From assembly GCA_964196195.1 (NCBI GenBank), contig CAXMSE010000014.1, positions 1-64,000 on the forward strand: a stretch of DNA of 64,000 nucleotides, read 5' to 3'. Position 1 is the first letter of the stretch, and each line of letters opens with the position of its first letter. Below, piece after piece: positions 8,601 through 18,854 of this stretch. The stretch comes from OFTM10 sp964196195. GTDB lineage: Bacteria > Actinomycetota > Acidimicrobiia > Acidimicrobiales > Aldehydirespiratoraceae. Below the pieces are notes generated by a model. That model was not told where the DNA came from. It saw only the letters and a program-made list of their open reading frames with translations, and did not search any database. Both the position numbers and the translations under genes were made by a program.

Positions 8601-10366
8601 TGCTGATCCACCCGTTCGTAGGCCGTGACCAGAGCGTTGTAGTCCGGGCGGGCCAGGAGCTCCTGATGAGTCCCGACCGCAGCCACCCGACCGTCGTCGA
8701 GATAGACCACACGATCGGCCAGGAGGATGGTCGAGATTCGGTGGGCCACCACCACGAGGGTGACATCGAGATCGGCTCTGAGCCGATCAAGGATGTTGGC
8801 CTCCACCAAGGGATCCACCGCACTCGTCGCGTCGTCGAGAAGGAGCACGCGGGGCTGGCGGGCGATGGCACGGGCCAGAGCAATTCTCTGGCGCTGCCCT
8901 CCCGACAGGTTGGCACCACGTTCCCCGACGACGGTGTCGGCGCCCTCGGCCAGCTCCGACACGAACTTCTCAGCCTGAGCGGTACCGAGCGAGGCGGAGA
9001 CGAGGTCCTCGGTCGCGCTGCCCAGGGCGACATTCTCGCTGACACTGTCGGCGAAGAGGAACGACTCCTGGAACGCAACCGCGACGGTGTCGGACCACTC
9101 ACGGGCCGACACGTCGTCGAGATCAACCCCACCCAACTCGATCGTTCCCGCGGAGCGGTCAAGAAGACCAGCAACGGTTTCCACGAAGGTCGACTTACCC
9201 GACCCGGTAGCGCCCACGAGGGCTACCGTTTCGCCCGCACCGATCTCGACGTCGACATTGTCGAGCACAGCATGACCACCGTGATCAACAGAGAGTCCCC
9301 GCACCGTGATCCCCAGACCCCCCGCAGGAAGACGGGCCGAGCCGAGTCGGTCCTCCACCGGGGTGGCCATCACCCGATCGACGCGATCGAGCGACACCAC
9401 CGACCGGGGCATCTCCTCGAGGAAGAAACCGAACACACGAAGCGGGGTGGACAACAAGCCGAAGAGCACCGCCGAGAAGACGAGGTCGCCCGGCGAGGCC
9501 GATCCCCGCGAAACCAGCCACGAACCAAGCAGCAGCAAAACGATAATCCCGAGACTGGGCAGGGCATCGATCGCCGGCTCGATACCGGCACGAAGGCGGC
9601 CCACCACGACCCTCTCGTCACGGAGCCGATCTGAAGTGACTCGCAGGCGCTCCACCTCGGCCTTCTCACGACCGAGAGTCTTCACCACGAGCGCTCCCTC
9701 GAAGCTCTCGTGGGTGACCGATGAAACATCGCCCACGGCCTGCTGGGCACGAGCCGCAGGTGCCTCCACCTTCGACGTGTAGATCTGGCTCATCACGACG
9801 AGAGCCGGGAACAACACTGCCGCCAACACGGCAAGCAGGGGATGGATCATCAGGAGGCTGATCATCGCCACGATTACGAGCAGCAGAACACTCACCGAAA
9901 AGGCGAGCGGCTTGAGCACGTTGGTGGCGCTGGTGAGATCGATGTCGGCGTGGGCGAGCAGCTCCCCTGTCGGGCGCTCACGATGAAAACGGAGCGGCAC
10001 ATCGAGGTAGTGACTGAGCAACTGGCGGCGCCAGTCGCGTTGGGTCCGCAGCTCAGCTGTCATCAGGAACCAGCGGCGGATCATCACCCCGAGCCCCCGA
10101 ACCAGCGACACCCCCACGATGGCGCCCATCGCCGCCCAGATGTCGCCACGATCCACATCGCCATCCTCGAACGCGGGCACCATCAAGTCGTCGGTGACCT
10201 TTCCGAGTACCCACGCCCCTCCGATCGAAGCGAACACGAAGAGGAACGCACCGAGCATCGCCACGATGTGGTGGAACGGATGGGCCTTCAGCGAGCGCGC
10301 AATAAGGCGCCCACCGCGCTTCCAGATGTGCTCACTCTCGATACCTACGTCGCCCACGCCCCGCAC
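8597..10366 (-). CDS. ABC exporter subunit with non-catalytic Walker B
   Basis: A 589-residue half-transporter: transmembrane domain (about 35-325) and nucleotide-binding domain (about 345-575). Walker A GATGSGKST, signature LSGGQRQ and switch His (VVAHRIST) are canonical. Walker B is VLLLDDATS, with Asp replacing the catalytic Glu. This is the classic mark of the degenerate-site subunit in heterodimeric exporters of the TM287/288 or BmrCD type. Start GTG 10366; GTG 10357 is possible. The downstream partner overlaps by 4 bp. Upstream is the 33-bp repeat region behind icd. Confidence 0.92.
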   Translation of the reverse strand: MRGVGDVGIESEHIWKRGGRLIARSLKAHPFHHIVAMLGAFLFVFASIGGAWVLGKVTDDLMVPAFEDGDVDRGDIWAAMGAIVGVSLVRGLGVMIRRWFLMTAELRTQRDWRRQLLSHYLDVPLRFHRERPTGELLAHADIDLTSATNVLKPLAFSVSVLLLVIVAMISLLMIHPLLAVLAAVLFPALVVMSQIYTSKVEAPAARAQQAVGDVSSVTHESFEGALVVKTLGREKAEVERLRVTSDRLRDERVVVGRLRAGIEPAIDALPSLGIIVLLLLGSWLVSRGSASPGDLVFSAVLFGLLSTPLRVFGFFLEEMPRSVVSLDRVDRVMATPVEDRLGSARLPAGGLGITVRGLSVDHGGHAVLDNVDVEIGAGETVALVGATGSGKSTFVETVAGLLDRSAGTIELGGVDLDDVSAREWSDTVAVAFQESFLFADSVSENVALGSATEDLVSASLGTAQAEKFVSELAEGADTVVGERGANLSGGQRQRIALARAIARQPRVLLLDDATSAVDPLVEANILDRLRADLDVTLVVVAHRISTILLADRVVYLDDGRVAAVGTHQELLARPDYNALVTAYERVDQQ

Positions 10367-10404
10367 GGTATCCGGGCGATTCCCAGCCCCACGACCGAAG
10401 ACCC

Positions 10405-10469
10405 CAGAGACGATCCGCTGTCACACCGGCAGATCGTCAGAGACGATCCACTGTCACACCGGCAGACCG

Positions 10470-10486
<17 letters not shown>
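10405..10486. repeat. 33-bp tandem repeat, about 2.5 copies, at the icd 3' end
   Basis: Two full 33-bp units (10405-10437 and 10438-10470) and a 16-bp partial unit (10471-10486) differ at only a few positions. The partial unit is the end of the icd reading frame (the codons for its last residues and stop). The duplications therefore copied the tail of icd plus 18-19 bp of downstream sequence into the icd-ABC gap. The period is an exact multiple of three. Confidence 0.9.
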
Positions 10487-11666
<1,180 letters not shown>

Positions 11667-11673
11667 GACGGCG

Positions 11674-11679
11674 ATCGTA
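11674..11679 (-). promoter_or_regulatory. -10 box of leaderless icd transcript
   Basis: TACGAT on the minus strand, 7 nt before ATG 11666, with no ribosome-binding site between. Transcription would begin at or next to the start codon. One of at least eleven identical arrangements in this window. Confidence 0.55.
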
Positions 11680-11720
11680 TCGGGCGGGAACATCCCCTGA
11701 TGGGTCCGGTGTCGCCCCTG

Positions 11721-12401
11721 TCAGCGAGACGCTAGAGACTGTGCCTCGTCGAACACTTCCTGAAGCCGCTCCGAGACGCCCCGGCTGAATTCAGAGAGTG
11801 CAGGACGGCTCAATCGGCCAACAGGTGGCGCCATGGGTTCTCCCACCACGACCGCGCAGCGCACCCGCCTGATGAACTTCGCTCCAGAGGGCATCGCTGC
11901 TCCGGTGCCGGCGATTCCGATCGGCACTATGGGCGCACGGGTCTTGTTGGCGAGATAAGCGGTACCGTCGAAGAGGCCTTCGATCTTGTCTCCGCTCTGG
12001 CGGGTTCCCTCGGGAAAGACGATCATCATCTCGCCTCGCCCGATCACCTCGCGGGCCACTCTCATCGCCTCGCGGTCGGCCTCACCCCGCTTCACCGGAA
12101 TCGCCCCCAGGGCTGAAATGACCCAGGCCGCCACGGCGGGCTTGAAGAGCGACTGCTTTCCGAGAGCACGAACTCGGCGATCGCACACCGCAGCCACCAC
12201 CAGCGAATCGAGGTTGGAGCGGTGAACCGGCGCCAAAATCACCGGACCCTCGATGTCGAGGTGTTCCAGGCCCCGTTTGCGAAGTCGCAACCACGGCATG
12301 ACGATGAGACGGAGAAAGCCCCTCACAGCGGAGTAGAACGCGACCGCCCGCCGGGTGGCATGCACCGCCGTCGCCCATTCCTGTCCCTTCGGCTCGCTCA
12401 C
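11721..12401 (-). CDS. PlsC-type 1-acylglycerol-3-phosphate acyltransferase
   Basis: A 226-residue acyltransferase of phospholipid synthesis. It has the catalytic HX4D box HRSNLD near residue 60 and the glycerophosphate-binding FPEGTR near residue 127; the later APIVPIGI segment matches motif IV. One hydrophobic N-terminal stretch probably anchors it to the membrane. Start GTG 12401. It lies 26 bp downstream of purH in the same direction and may be co-transcribed. Several PlsC paralogs are usual in actinobacteria, so acyl and acceptor preference is not inferred. Confidence 0.88.
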   Translation of the reverse strand: MSEPKGQEWATAVHATRRAVAFYSAVRGFLRLIVMPWLRLRKRGLEHLDIEGPVILAPVHRSNLDSLVVAAVCDRRVRALGKQSLFKPAVAAWVISALGAIPVKRGEADREAMRVAREVIGRGEMMIVFPEGTRQSGDKIEGLFDGTAYLANKTRAPIVPIGIAGTGAAMPSGAKFIRRVRCAVVVGEPMAPPVGRLSRPALSEFSRGVSERLQEVFDEAQSLASR

Positions 12402-12427
12402 TGTCGCTGTCCCCCATCGGTTTCGCC

Positions 12428-13966
12428 TCAGTGCAAAAAGTGGCGCTCGCCAGTGAACACCATGGCCACGCCCCGCTCGTCGGCAGCCGCGATCGTGGCG
12501 GCATCCCCCACCGAGCCACCCGGTTGCACGATCACCGCCGCACCCGAGTCGGCGGCTGCGTGGATGCCGTCTGGAAACGGGTAGAAGGCATCGCTCGCGC
12601 AGGCACCGCCCTCGGCTCGGCCGTCGGCCTTTGCCGCGGCGATCTCACCGGCCTCCACACGATTCTGCTGCCCGGCGCCTATCCCCCAGGCCACTCCCTC
12701 ACGAGCGAGAACGATCGCGTTGGAAGTCACATGCCCACATACCCGCCAAGCGAACGCCGCATCGTTCATTTCCGACTCAGTAGGTCGGCGGTCCGTCACC
12801 ACCTGCCACGACTCCGGCAACGACGCGAAGTGGTGGGCATCCTGCACAAGGAAACCACCACCGATTTGTCTCAACTCGAGGCCTCCCGCAGCGGGATCGG
12901 CGGCAACCGCGGTGAGGATGCGGGTGTTCTTGCGCTTGGCGATCAGACGCTCGACCACGCCTTCGCCGTAGCCGGGAGCGATCACCACATCGGCCTGCGC
13001 GGCCGCCTCCATTGCCTCGACGGTGGCCAGATCGATCGTCCGGTTGGTGGCCACGATCCCGCCGAAGGCGCTGCGGGGATCGCATTCGAAAGCTCGTGCA
13101 TAGGCCGCGGCGACATCAGAGCCCACAGCCACGCCACAGGGGTTGGCGTGCTTTATGATCGCCACCGCCGGATCGTCGCCGAGGTCGTGGGCCAGGCGCC
13201 ACGCGGCGTCGGCATCGAACAGATTGAGGTAGCTGAGCGCCACCCCTGAATGCTGCTCGACGGTGTCCCACATCGACACCTCGCCGATCGAGCGGTAGCG
13301 CGCACCGGCCTGGTGGGGGTTCTCGCCGTATCGAAGAAGATCGGCGCGTTCGAGGGCGAGGTGGATCGTGGGCGGCAAGCTCGCAGCGTCGTCGCCGGTG
13401 GCATCGAGCCATTCGACGATGCCGGCGTCGTAGGCGGCAGTGTGGGCAAACGCGGCGCGGGCCAGGCGGCGACGGGTCGCTTCGGTGAGCCAGCCTTCGG
13501 AACGGAGCTCGTCGAGGATCGTCGGATAGTCGGCGGGGTCGACCGCTATACCGACATGGGCGTGGTTCTTGGCCGCTGCCCTCACCATCGTGGGCCCGCC
13601 GATGTCGATCATCTCTATGCCCGGCTCGTCTCCGAACGGATAGAGATTGCCCACCACCAAGTCGATGGGCACGATGTCGTTGGCCGCCAGGTCGGCGCGG
13701 TGCTCGGGATCGTCGCGGTCGGCAAGTATGGCGCCGTGGATCTTCGGGTGAAGGGTGACCACCCGATGGCCGAGCATGATCGGTGAACCGGTGTGGTCGG
13801 CCACGTCGGTCACGGGTAGGCCGGCTTCGGCGATCACGCGCGCCGTTCCACCGCTGGAGATCAGGTGCCATCCGAGCTCCACCAGGCCACCGGCCAGGGC
13901 CACGATCCCGGTCTTGTCGAACACGGAGAGCAGGGCGCGGCGAGGTTCGGATTCCGGGGTGGGCAC
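12428..13966 (-). CDS. purH: bifunctional AICAR transformylase/IMP cyclohydrolase
   Basis: Last two steps of IMP synthesis. The 512 residues comprise an N-terminal MGS-like cyclohydrolase domain (about 1-150; LISSGGTARVI, KIHGAILADR) and a C-terminal transformylase domain (RYGENPHQ, and KHANPCG with the catalytic Lys-His) ending in the usual RHFLH tail. All expected motifs are present. The GTG start at 13966 is supported by TAGGTT 6 nt upstream (13973-13978), so it is probably leaderless. purN is not adjacent. Confidence 0.96.
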   Translation of the reverse strand: MPTPESEPRRALLSVFDKTGIVALAGGLVELGWHLISSGGTARVIAEAGLPVTDVADHTGSPIMLGHRVVTLHPKIHGAILADRDDPEHRADLAANDIVPIDLVVGNLYPFGDEPGIEMIDIGGPTMVRAAAKNHAHVGIAVDPADYPTILDELRSEGWLTEATRRRLARAAFAHTAAYDAGIVEWLDATGDDAASLPPTIHLALERADLLRYGENPHQAGARYRSIGEVSMWDTVEQHSGVALSYLNLFDADAAWRLAHDLGDDPAVAIIKHANPCGVAVGSDVAAAYARAFECDPRSAFGGIVATNRTIDLATVEAMEAAAQADVVIAPGYGEGVVERLIAKRKNTRILTAVAADPAAGGLELRQIGGGFLVQDAHHFASLPESWQVVTDRRPTESEMNDAAFAWRVCGHVTSNAIVLAREGVAWGIGAGQQNRVEAGEIAAAKADGRAEGGACASDAFYPFPDGIHAAADSGAAVIVQPGGSVGDAATIAAADERGVAMVFTGERHFLH

Positions 13967-14087
13967 GGGCTGAACCTACCAGTCACCCCCCACCCAGACC
14001 GCAGACGGGGCTTTGAGCACAAACAGTCGTCGCACCGACAGTGTGGACTAGTCTGGCGATGTTTCTGAACACGTCCCAGGAGGACAC

Positions 14088-14516
14088 ATGGACAACAACA
14101 TCAAGCCCAGCACCATCATGTTGATTGCCGGCGGAGCAGTGCTATTGCTCTCGTCGTTCCTCGACTGGTTCAGTGTCAGCTCCGGTGGATTCAGCATCGG
14201 CGCGAGCGGCTGGGAAATCGACGGCTTCGGGCTGCATGGCATCATGGTTGCCCTCATCGGCCTTGCCGTTGGTGGCGGAGTGGCGCTCACCAAGTTCGCC
14301 AACGTCTCGATGCCAGACCGAATCCTGGGCTTCAACCACGATCAGCTCCACCTGATCCTCGGCTTCTCGGCCTTCCTCATCACGTTCGGCCTCCAGTTCC
14401 GTGATGGAGCCGCCATCGGCGTGCTGCTTGGCTGGATCGCATCCGCAGTGATCGTCGCCGGTGCCTACATGGACATGCAGGCAGCAGGCGGCGACGAACC
14501 TCCCACCCAGTTCTGA
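14088..14516 (+). CDS. small four-helix membrane protein, function unknown
   Basis: A 142-residue protein with four predicted membrane segments (about 10-28, 48-68, 85-104, 108-128). A small extracytoplasmic loop between the first two is rich in Ser and Gly and contains SFLDWFS. The C-terminus is cytoplasmic. Such small proteins with an aromatic/Ser loop after the first helix are common in actinobacteria and mostly unnamed. Start ATG 14088 has a strong ribosome-binding site (AGGAGG, 5-6 nt). It is convergent with the amidase gene, with a 4-bp gap. Confidence 0.8.
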   Translation: MDNNIKPSTIMLIAGGAVLLLSSFLDWFSVSSGGFSIGASGWEIDGFGLHGIMVALIGLAVGGGVALTKFANVSMPDRILGFNHDQLHLILGFSAFLITFGLQFRDGAAIGVLLGWIASAVIVAGAYMDMQAAGGDEPPTQF

Positions 14517-14520
14517 CGTT

Positions 14521-15570
14521 TCAGTCCGCGGTTGACACGAGCGGGTCGAGACACTCGCTCGTGTCAATGCCGGACGGTGCTTCTCTCACCCGCTCGACGG
14601 GTTCCACATAGCCGCTGCCGGCGTCGCTGGTCACGAGGAATCGGATCACCGCCTCGCTGAGTGCTGTCGCCTCTCGGTCCTGTGCATCGCCCGTGGCGAG
14701 AAAGGCCGCACCCGAGGCCGAGGCGAGCGACGCCACTTCCACCAGCACACTTGCGGACGTGGGGGTATCGCGCAGCACGGTGAAGAAGTCCGACCCGCGC
14801 TGGTTGAGCAGGTATCGCACACCTGGTTCGACGGGTGCCGCCCAGTCCACTCCAGCCACGATGAGCGCCCTGGTGAGTTCCTCGTGGATCAGCCCACCGA
14901 GGCGGCGGCCCTCTTCGGAGTCGACCTGGTGAAAGACCTCCGTGCCGGGTTCGATCGCGAGGGGCCCATCCTCACCGCGATGATGGATCGACACGTAGAC
15001 CAGGGCACCCCCGGCCTCGACCAGCCCAGCCCTCGCCGCCGCCGGAAGCTGGATATCGCCGGTGCGGGTCAGCAGGGTCGCTATGCCCCGTGCTTCCAGT
15101 CGTGCTGCGGTAGCCACCGCCACCGCGACGTTGAGTTCGTCCTCGTTGATTGCGGGATCGGTCACCTGGGCTCCGTCGTCGTCGCCACCATGGCCCGGAT
15201 CGAGCACCACCAGAACGCCTGAGCGTGGCGATCGGTCGGTGATTTCCGCGGTGAACCCGCAGGGCGTCGCCACCTCCCAGCCACCGACCGTTGCCGCCGT
15301 CACCGGCACCGCTACCCCGGCGATCTCGATGACACCGAGGCCTCCGGAGCGCGGCGAAGGAAGGAGATCGGCCAGAGGCACCGCCGCTTCGGTGGTTTCG
15401 GCAGCTGATGATTCTGATGCTCCCTCATCTCCTCCCTGTGGGTCGTCGTCCGCGAAGAGGGTGGGAACCGGATCGACGAGTTCGAGCCCGCCATCGCCGG
15501 TACCACACGCCGCCGCGACGACTGCCAGCACCAGGCTTACCGTGATCAGGCTCGGACCGACCCGAGTCAT
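14521..15570 (-). CDS. N-acetylmuramoyl-L-alanine amidase (Amidase_3) lipoprotein, copy 2
   Basis: A secreted 349-residue zinc amidase. The signal peptide ends in the lipobox VAAAC (Cys22), so it is lipid-anchored. An acidic Glu/Asp/Ser-rich linker follows, then a short beta-domain ending WEVATPCG, then the Amidase_3 domain. The zinc ligands are in LDPGHGG, NEDELN and SIHH; the catalytic Glu is probably in VLVEVAS. It should cleave the glycan-peptide bond of peptidoglycan. Its first codon overlaps the upstream paralog's stop by 4 bp, and both share the unusual TPCG element and overall order, so this is a tandem duplication. Confidence 0.88.
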   Translation of the reverse strand: MTRVGPSLITVSLVLAVVAAACGTGDGGLELVDPVPTLFADDDPQGGDEGASESSAAETTEAAVPLADLLPSPRSGGLGVIEIAGVAVPVTAATVGGWEVATPCGFTAEITDRSPRSGVLVVLDPGHGGDDDGAQVTDPAINEDELNVAVAVATAARLEARGIATLLTRTGDIQLPAAARAGLVEAGGALVYVSIHHRGEDGPLAIEPGTEVFHQVDSEEGRRLGGLIHEELTRALIVAGVDWAAPVEPGVRYLLNQRGSDFFTVLRDTPTSASVLVEVASLASASGAAFLATGDAQDREATALSEAVIRFLVTSDAGSGYVEPVERVREAPSGIDTSECLDPLVSTAD

Positions 15571-16691
15571 TGGAGTCGTGGATCGGTGCAGTCGTCGGTG
15601 CGGCCCGCGCCGGAAGGCCCGTAGCCCCGAAAGATCGGGTCGAGGGTGAACCCACTGCCGGGATCGTCGGTCTCCACGAACCGGTCAACAGCTCGCAGCA
15701 CCGCATCAGCGAGGGAGTCCTGGACTTCGGTCTGGCTCAGCAACTGCTCCTCGTTGGCGTTGGAGACATAGGCGAACTCGGCGAGCACGCTCGTGACTGG
15801 TCCGGGCCTGCGGAGCACGCCGTAGTAATCGGTGCCCTCCCGGTTAGGACGACTCATCGCGCCCGCATCCTCCAGGCTCACCCACGAAACGTCGTATCCC
15901 GAGAGTGCGGCAAAGGCCTCCTCGTAGAGCAGACCGGCCAGCCGTTTCGAATCCGGCGACTCGATCTGATGCCACATCTCGGTGCCGGGGTCCGCGCTGG
16001 GCTCGTCGGTGCCGGCGTTGTGGTGAATCGAGATGAATGCGATCGGGTCGAGGGCCTGACCGATCTCGCCCCGGGTGACGATCGGTAGCCTCACATCGGT
16101 CTGGCGGGTCATCACCACCGAGTAGCCCTCACCCACGAGGCGGTCGCGCACGCGTAGCGCCACCTCGAGGTTGAGATCGGCCTCCCGCAATCCTCCCGGA
16201 CCAACGGCTCCCGGCTCTCCCGAGCCGCCGTGACCGGGATCGAGCACGATGTCGACCGATTCGATCAGGCGCCCACGCTGGAGTTCGGCTTCCCTCCCGC
16301 ATGGGGTCCAGACCCGCCAGCCAGCGTCGGTGGTGCCGAGCACCGGGGTGATCCAGCCGGTGGGGGTGACCAGAACCCCGTCGGTCTGGCCATTGACCGG
16401 CACACCCTGGTCGTCCAGCACCAGACCGGTGGCCGCGATGGTGGTGGATGTCGACGTGGTGGAGCTCGTGGAGCTGGAGGTGGTCGACGTGCTCGTCGTG
16501 GAACTGGTGGACGATGCCGGTTCGGTGGTGCTCGTCGCCACGGTGGTCGGGGTTGAGGTGGTGGACGGTGCGGTTGTCGGTGCAGCGGTGGTGGTGCTCT
16601 CGGTATCGACCTGACCAAGCTCGACCGAGGAGGTGCCACACGATGCCAGCACGATGGACGCGGCCATCCAGGCCCCGCGAGAGATACGCAT
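15567..16691 (-). CDS. N-acetylmuramoyl-L-alanine amidase (Amidase_3) lipoprotein, copy 1
   Basis: A 374-residue lipoprotein. Lipobox LASC (Cys18) is followed by a linker of about 60 residues made almost only of Thr, Ser, Pro and Ala, a likely O-glycosylated cell-wall spacer. Next come a small domain ending WRVWTPCG and the Amidase_3 domain with zinc motifs LDPGHGG, READLN and SIHHNA and catalytic Glu in LAEFAYVSN. ATG 16691 is preferred over a codon 14 residues upstream because a classical signal peptide begins there. It is translationally coupled to the second copy. The linker is the main difference between the two. Confidence 0.88.
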   Translation of the reverse strand: MRISRGAWMAASIVLASCGTSSVELGQVDTESTTTAAPTTAPSTTSTPTTVATSTTEPASSTSSTTSTSTTSSSTSSTTSTSTTIAATGLVLDDQGVPVNGQTDGVLVTPTGWITPVLGTTDAGWRVWTPCGREAELQRGRLIESVDIVLDPGHGGSGEPGAVGPGGLREADLNLEVALRVRDRLVGEGYSVVMTRQTDVRLPIVTRGEIGQALDPIAFISIHHNAGTDEPSADPGTEMWHQIESPDSKRLAGLLYEEAFAALSGYDVSWVSLEDAGAMSRPNREGTDYYGVLRRPGPVTSVLAEFAYVSNANEEQLLSQTEVQDSLADAVLRAVDRFVETDDPGSGFTLDPIFRGYGPSGAGRTDDCTDPRLQ

Positions 16692-16739
16692 CCCACCACG
16701 CTGCCAGGACTCAGCCCCCGGGTGGTGGCACACCGACTC

Positions 16740-17624
16740 CTACAGCCCAGCCACGATCTCCGCCATGAGCTCTCCGGCTTCGGTTGGGTTGTTGCCCACC
16801 CTCACTCCAGCGGCCTCGAGTGCCTCCATCTTGGCCGCAGCCGTTCCCTTCCCACCCGACACGATGGCGCCCGCATGGCCCATCTTCTTGCCGGGAGGAG
16901 CGGTGACACCGGCGATATAGCTCGACACCGGCTTGGTCATGTGGTCCCGGATGAACTCTGCCGCCTCTTCCTCCGCCGACCCACCGATCTCACCGATCAT
17001 CATCACGGCCAGGGTTTCCGGGTCGGCCTCGAAGGCCCGTAGACAGTCGATGAAGGACGTGCCGGGCACCGGATCGCCACCGATGCCCACACAGGTGGTG
17101 ACGCCGATGTCTTTCTGCTTCAGCTCGTATAGCGCCTGATAGGTGAGGGTTCCGGACCGGCTCACGATTCCCACCGGACCACCGGCCTTGGCGATGTGGC
17201 CCGCTGTGATGCCGATATTGCATTTGCCGGGGCTGATGATGCCAGGGCAATTCGGGCCCAGCAGCAGCACGTCGGGGTAATTGCGCGCGAGGTCGTTGTA
17301 GAAGTAGGCCTCATCTTGGGCCGGCACTCCTTCGGTGATGGCCACAATGAACTCGACGCCGCCCTCGGCCGCTTCCATCACCGCTCCCTTCACCCCCGGC
17401 GCAGGCACGAAGATGCAGCTGGCTGTGGCGCCGGTGGCCTCCACCGCGTCGGCCACGTTGGCGTAGATCGGCACGCCGTTGACATCGGTGCCCGCCTTCT
17501 TGGGATGGGTGCCGGCCACCACTTGGGTGCCGTACTCGGCGTTGAGGCGGCCGTAGTAGCTGCCCTGCGAGCCGGTTAGGCCCTGGTAGATGACCTTGGT
17601 GTTTTCGTCTACGAAGATGCTCAT
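16740..17624 (-). CDS. sucD: succinyl-CoA ligase alpha subunit
   Basis: TCA-cycle substrate-level phosphorylation: succinyl-CoA plus NDP and phosphate to succinate. 294 residues with the CoA-binding Rossmann motif GLTGSQGSYYGRLN at the start and LGPNCPGIISPGKCNIG. The phosphohistidine is in GHAGAIVSGGKGT. Start ATG 17624; it lies 11 bp downstream of sucC with a GGAGACG-type ribosome-binding site, so sucCD is one operon. Confidence 0.97.
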   Translation of the reverse strand: MSIFVDENTKVIYQGLTGSQGSYYGRLNAEYGTQVVAGTHPKKAGTDVNGVPIYANVADAVEATGATASCIFVPAPGVKGAVMEAAEGGVEFIVAITEGVPAQDEAYFYNDLARNYPDVLLLGPNCPGIISPGKCNIGITAGHIAKAGGPVGIVSRSGTLTYQALYELKQKDIGVTTCVGIGGDPVPGTSFIDCLRAFEADPETLAVMMIGEIGGSAEEEAAEFIRDHMTKPVSSYIAGVTAPPGKKMGHAGAIVSGGKGTAAAKMEALEAAGVRVGNNPTEAGELMAEIVAGL

Positions 17625-17635
17625 CGTTCGTCTCC

Positions 17636-18775
17636 TCAGCTCGCCAACTCGACCGCGCGGCGCGCCGCTTCGAGCATCGTCGGTTCCATCATCAACTTGT
17701 CGGACAGGTTGGGCTCGAGAATCTCTCGGCCCTGGTCGGCGTTGGTGCCGTCGAGACGGATCACGATCGGAGAGTCGATCTCGACCCTCGTCATGGCCTC
17801 GATAATGCCGTTGGCCACCTCTTCACCACGGGTGATGCCGCCGAAGATATTGATGAAGATCGCCTTCACCGCCGGATCGTTATTGATCACCTCGAGGGCC
17901 CCGGCCATCACATCGGCGTTGGCCCCACCACCTATGTCGAGGAAGTTGGCCGCCTTGCCACCGACCTGATTCACCACGTCGACGGTGCTCATGGCCAGTC
18001 CCGCTCCGTTGGCGATCACACCGACCGAGCCATCCAGGCCGACGTACTGAAGGCCCTTGTCGTGGGCCGACTGCTCGCGCTCGTCGCGGGTTTGGGTCTT
18101 GTCGTACTGGGCATATTCTGGGTGCCGGAACTCGCTGTTGCCATCGAGAGTGACCTTGGCGTCGAGCACATGGACGGTGCCGTCAGGGGTGAGGATCAGA
18201 GGGTTGATCTCCACCATGTCGGCATCGCCTTCGGTGTAGGCGGTGTAGAGCTTCTGGAGGATGTCGACCGATCCCTCCACCGCGGCTGCGGGCAGCTCGG
18301 CAGCGGCCACCCAGGCGCGGCATGCCTCCTCGGTGAGTCCGTCGACCGGATCGACCCACACCTTGGCTATCGCCTCGGGGTTCTCCTCGGCGACGGTCTC
18401 GATTTCGATGCCGCCCTCCTTGGAGAGCATGCCGAGATGCTTCTTCGCGGCTCGGTCGAGGGTGAAGCTGGCGTAGTACTCCTCGGCGATATCGGAGGCC
18501 TTCTCGATCCAGATTCTCTCTACGACATGACCCTTGATGTCGAGTCCGAATATGTTGCCGGCGTGCTCGCGCACGGCGTCGAGATCGGCCGCGAACTTGA
18601 CGCCACCGGCCTTACCGCGACCGCCGGCGTGAACCTGGGCCTTGACCATCACGGGCGTGCCGAGGCGCTCAGCGGCGGCCAGGGCCTCGTCGACGGTGAA
18701 CACCGCTTCGCCCTCGCTCACCGGCATGCCGTAGCGGGCGAAGAACTCCTTGCCTTGATGTTCGAAGAGATCCAC
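17636..18775 (-). CDS. sucC: succinyl-CoA ligase beta subunit
   Basis: 379-residue nucleotide-binding subunit of succinyl-CoA ligase. It starts MDLFEHQGKEFFARYG, followed by the ATP-grasp domain (VMVKAQVHAGGRGKAGGV) and the C-terminal CoA-ligase domain (NIFGGITRGEEVANGI). GTG 18775 is chosen because a strong GGGAGG site lies 8 nt upstream and homology starts exactly here, although the frame is open further. Operon with sucD. Confidence 0.97.
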   Translation of the reverse strand: MDLFEHQGKEFFARYGMPVSEGEAVFTVDEALAAAERLGTPVMVKAQVHAGGRGKAGGVKFAADLDAVREHAGNIFGLDIKGHVVERIWIEKASDIAEEYYASFTLDRAAKKHLGMLSKEGGIEIETVAEENPEAIAKVWVDPVDGLTEEACRAWVAAAELPAAAVEGSVDILQKLYTAYTEGDADMVEINPLILTPDGTVHVLDAKVTLDGNSEFRHPEYAQYDKTQTRDEREQSAHDKGLQYVGLDGSVGVIANGAGLAMSTVDVVNQVGGKAANFLDIGGGANADVMAGALEVINNDPAVKAIFINIFGGITRGEEVANGIIEAMTRVEIDSPIVIRLDGTNADQGREILEPNLSDKLMMEPTMLEAARRAVELAS

Positions 18776-18854
18776 CGGTTTTTGCCTCCCGGGTCGTTGA
18801 CCACGGAATACTAGGCACCGCCCACTCCCAATTCCCATACGGCCGAGGTCGCCA

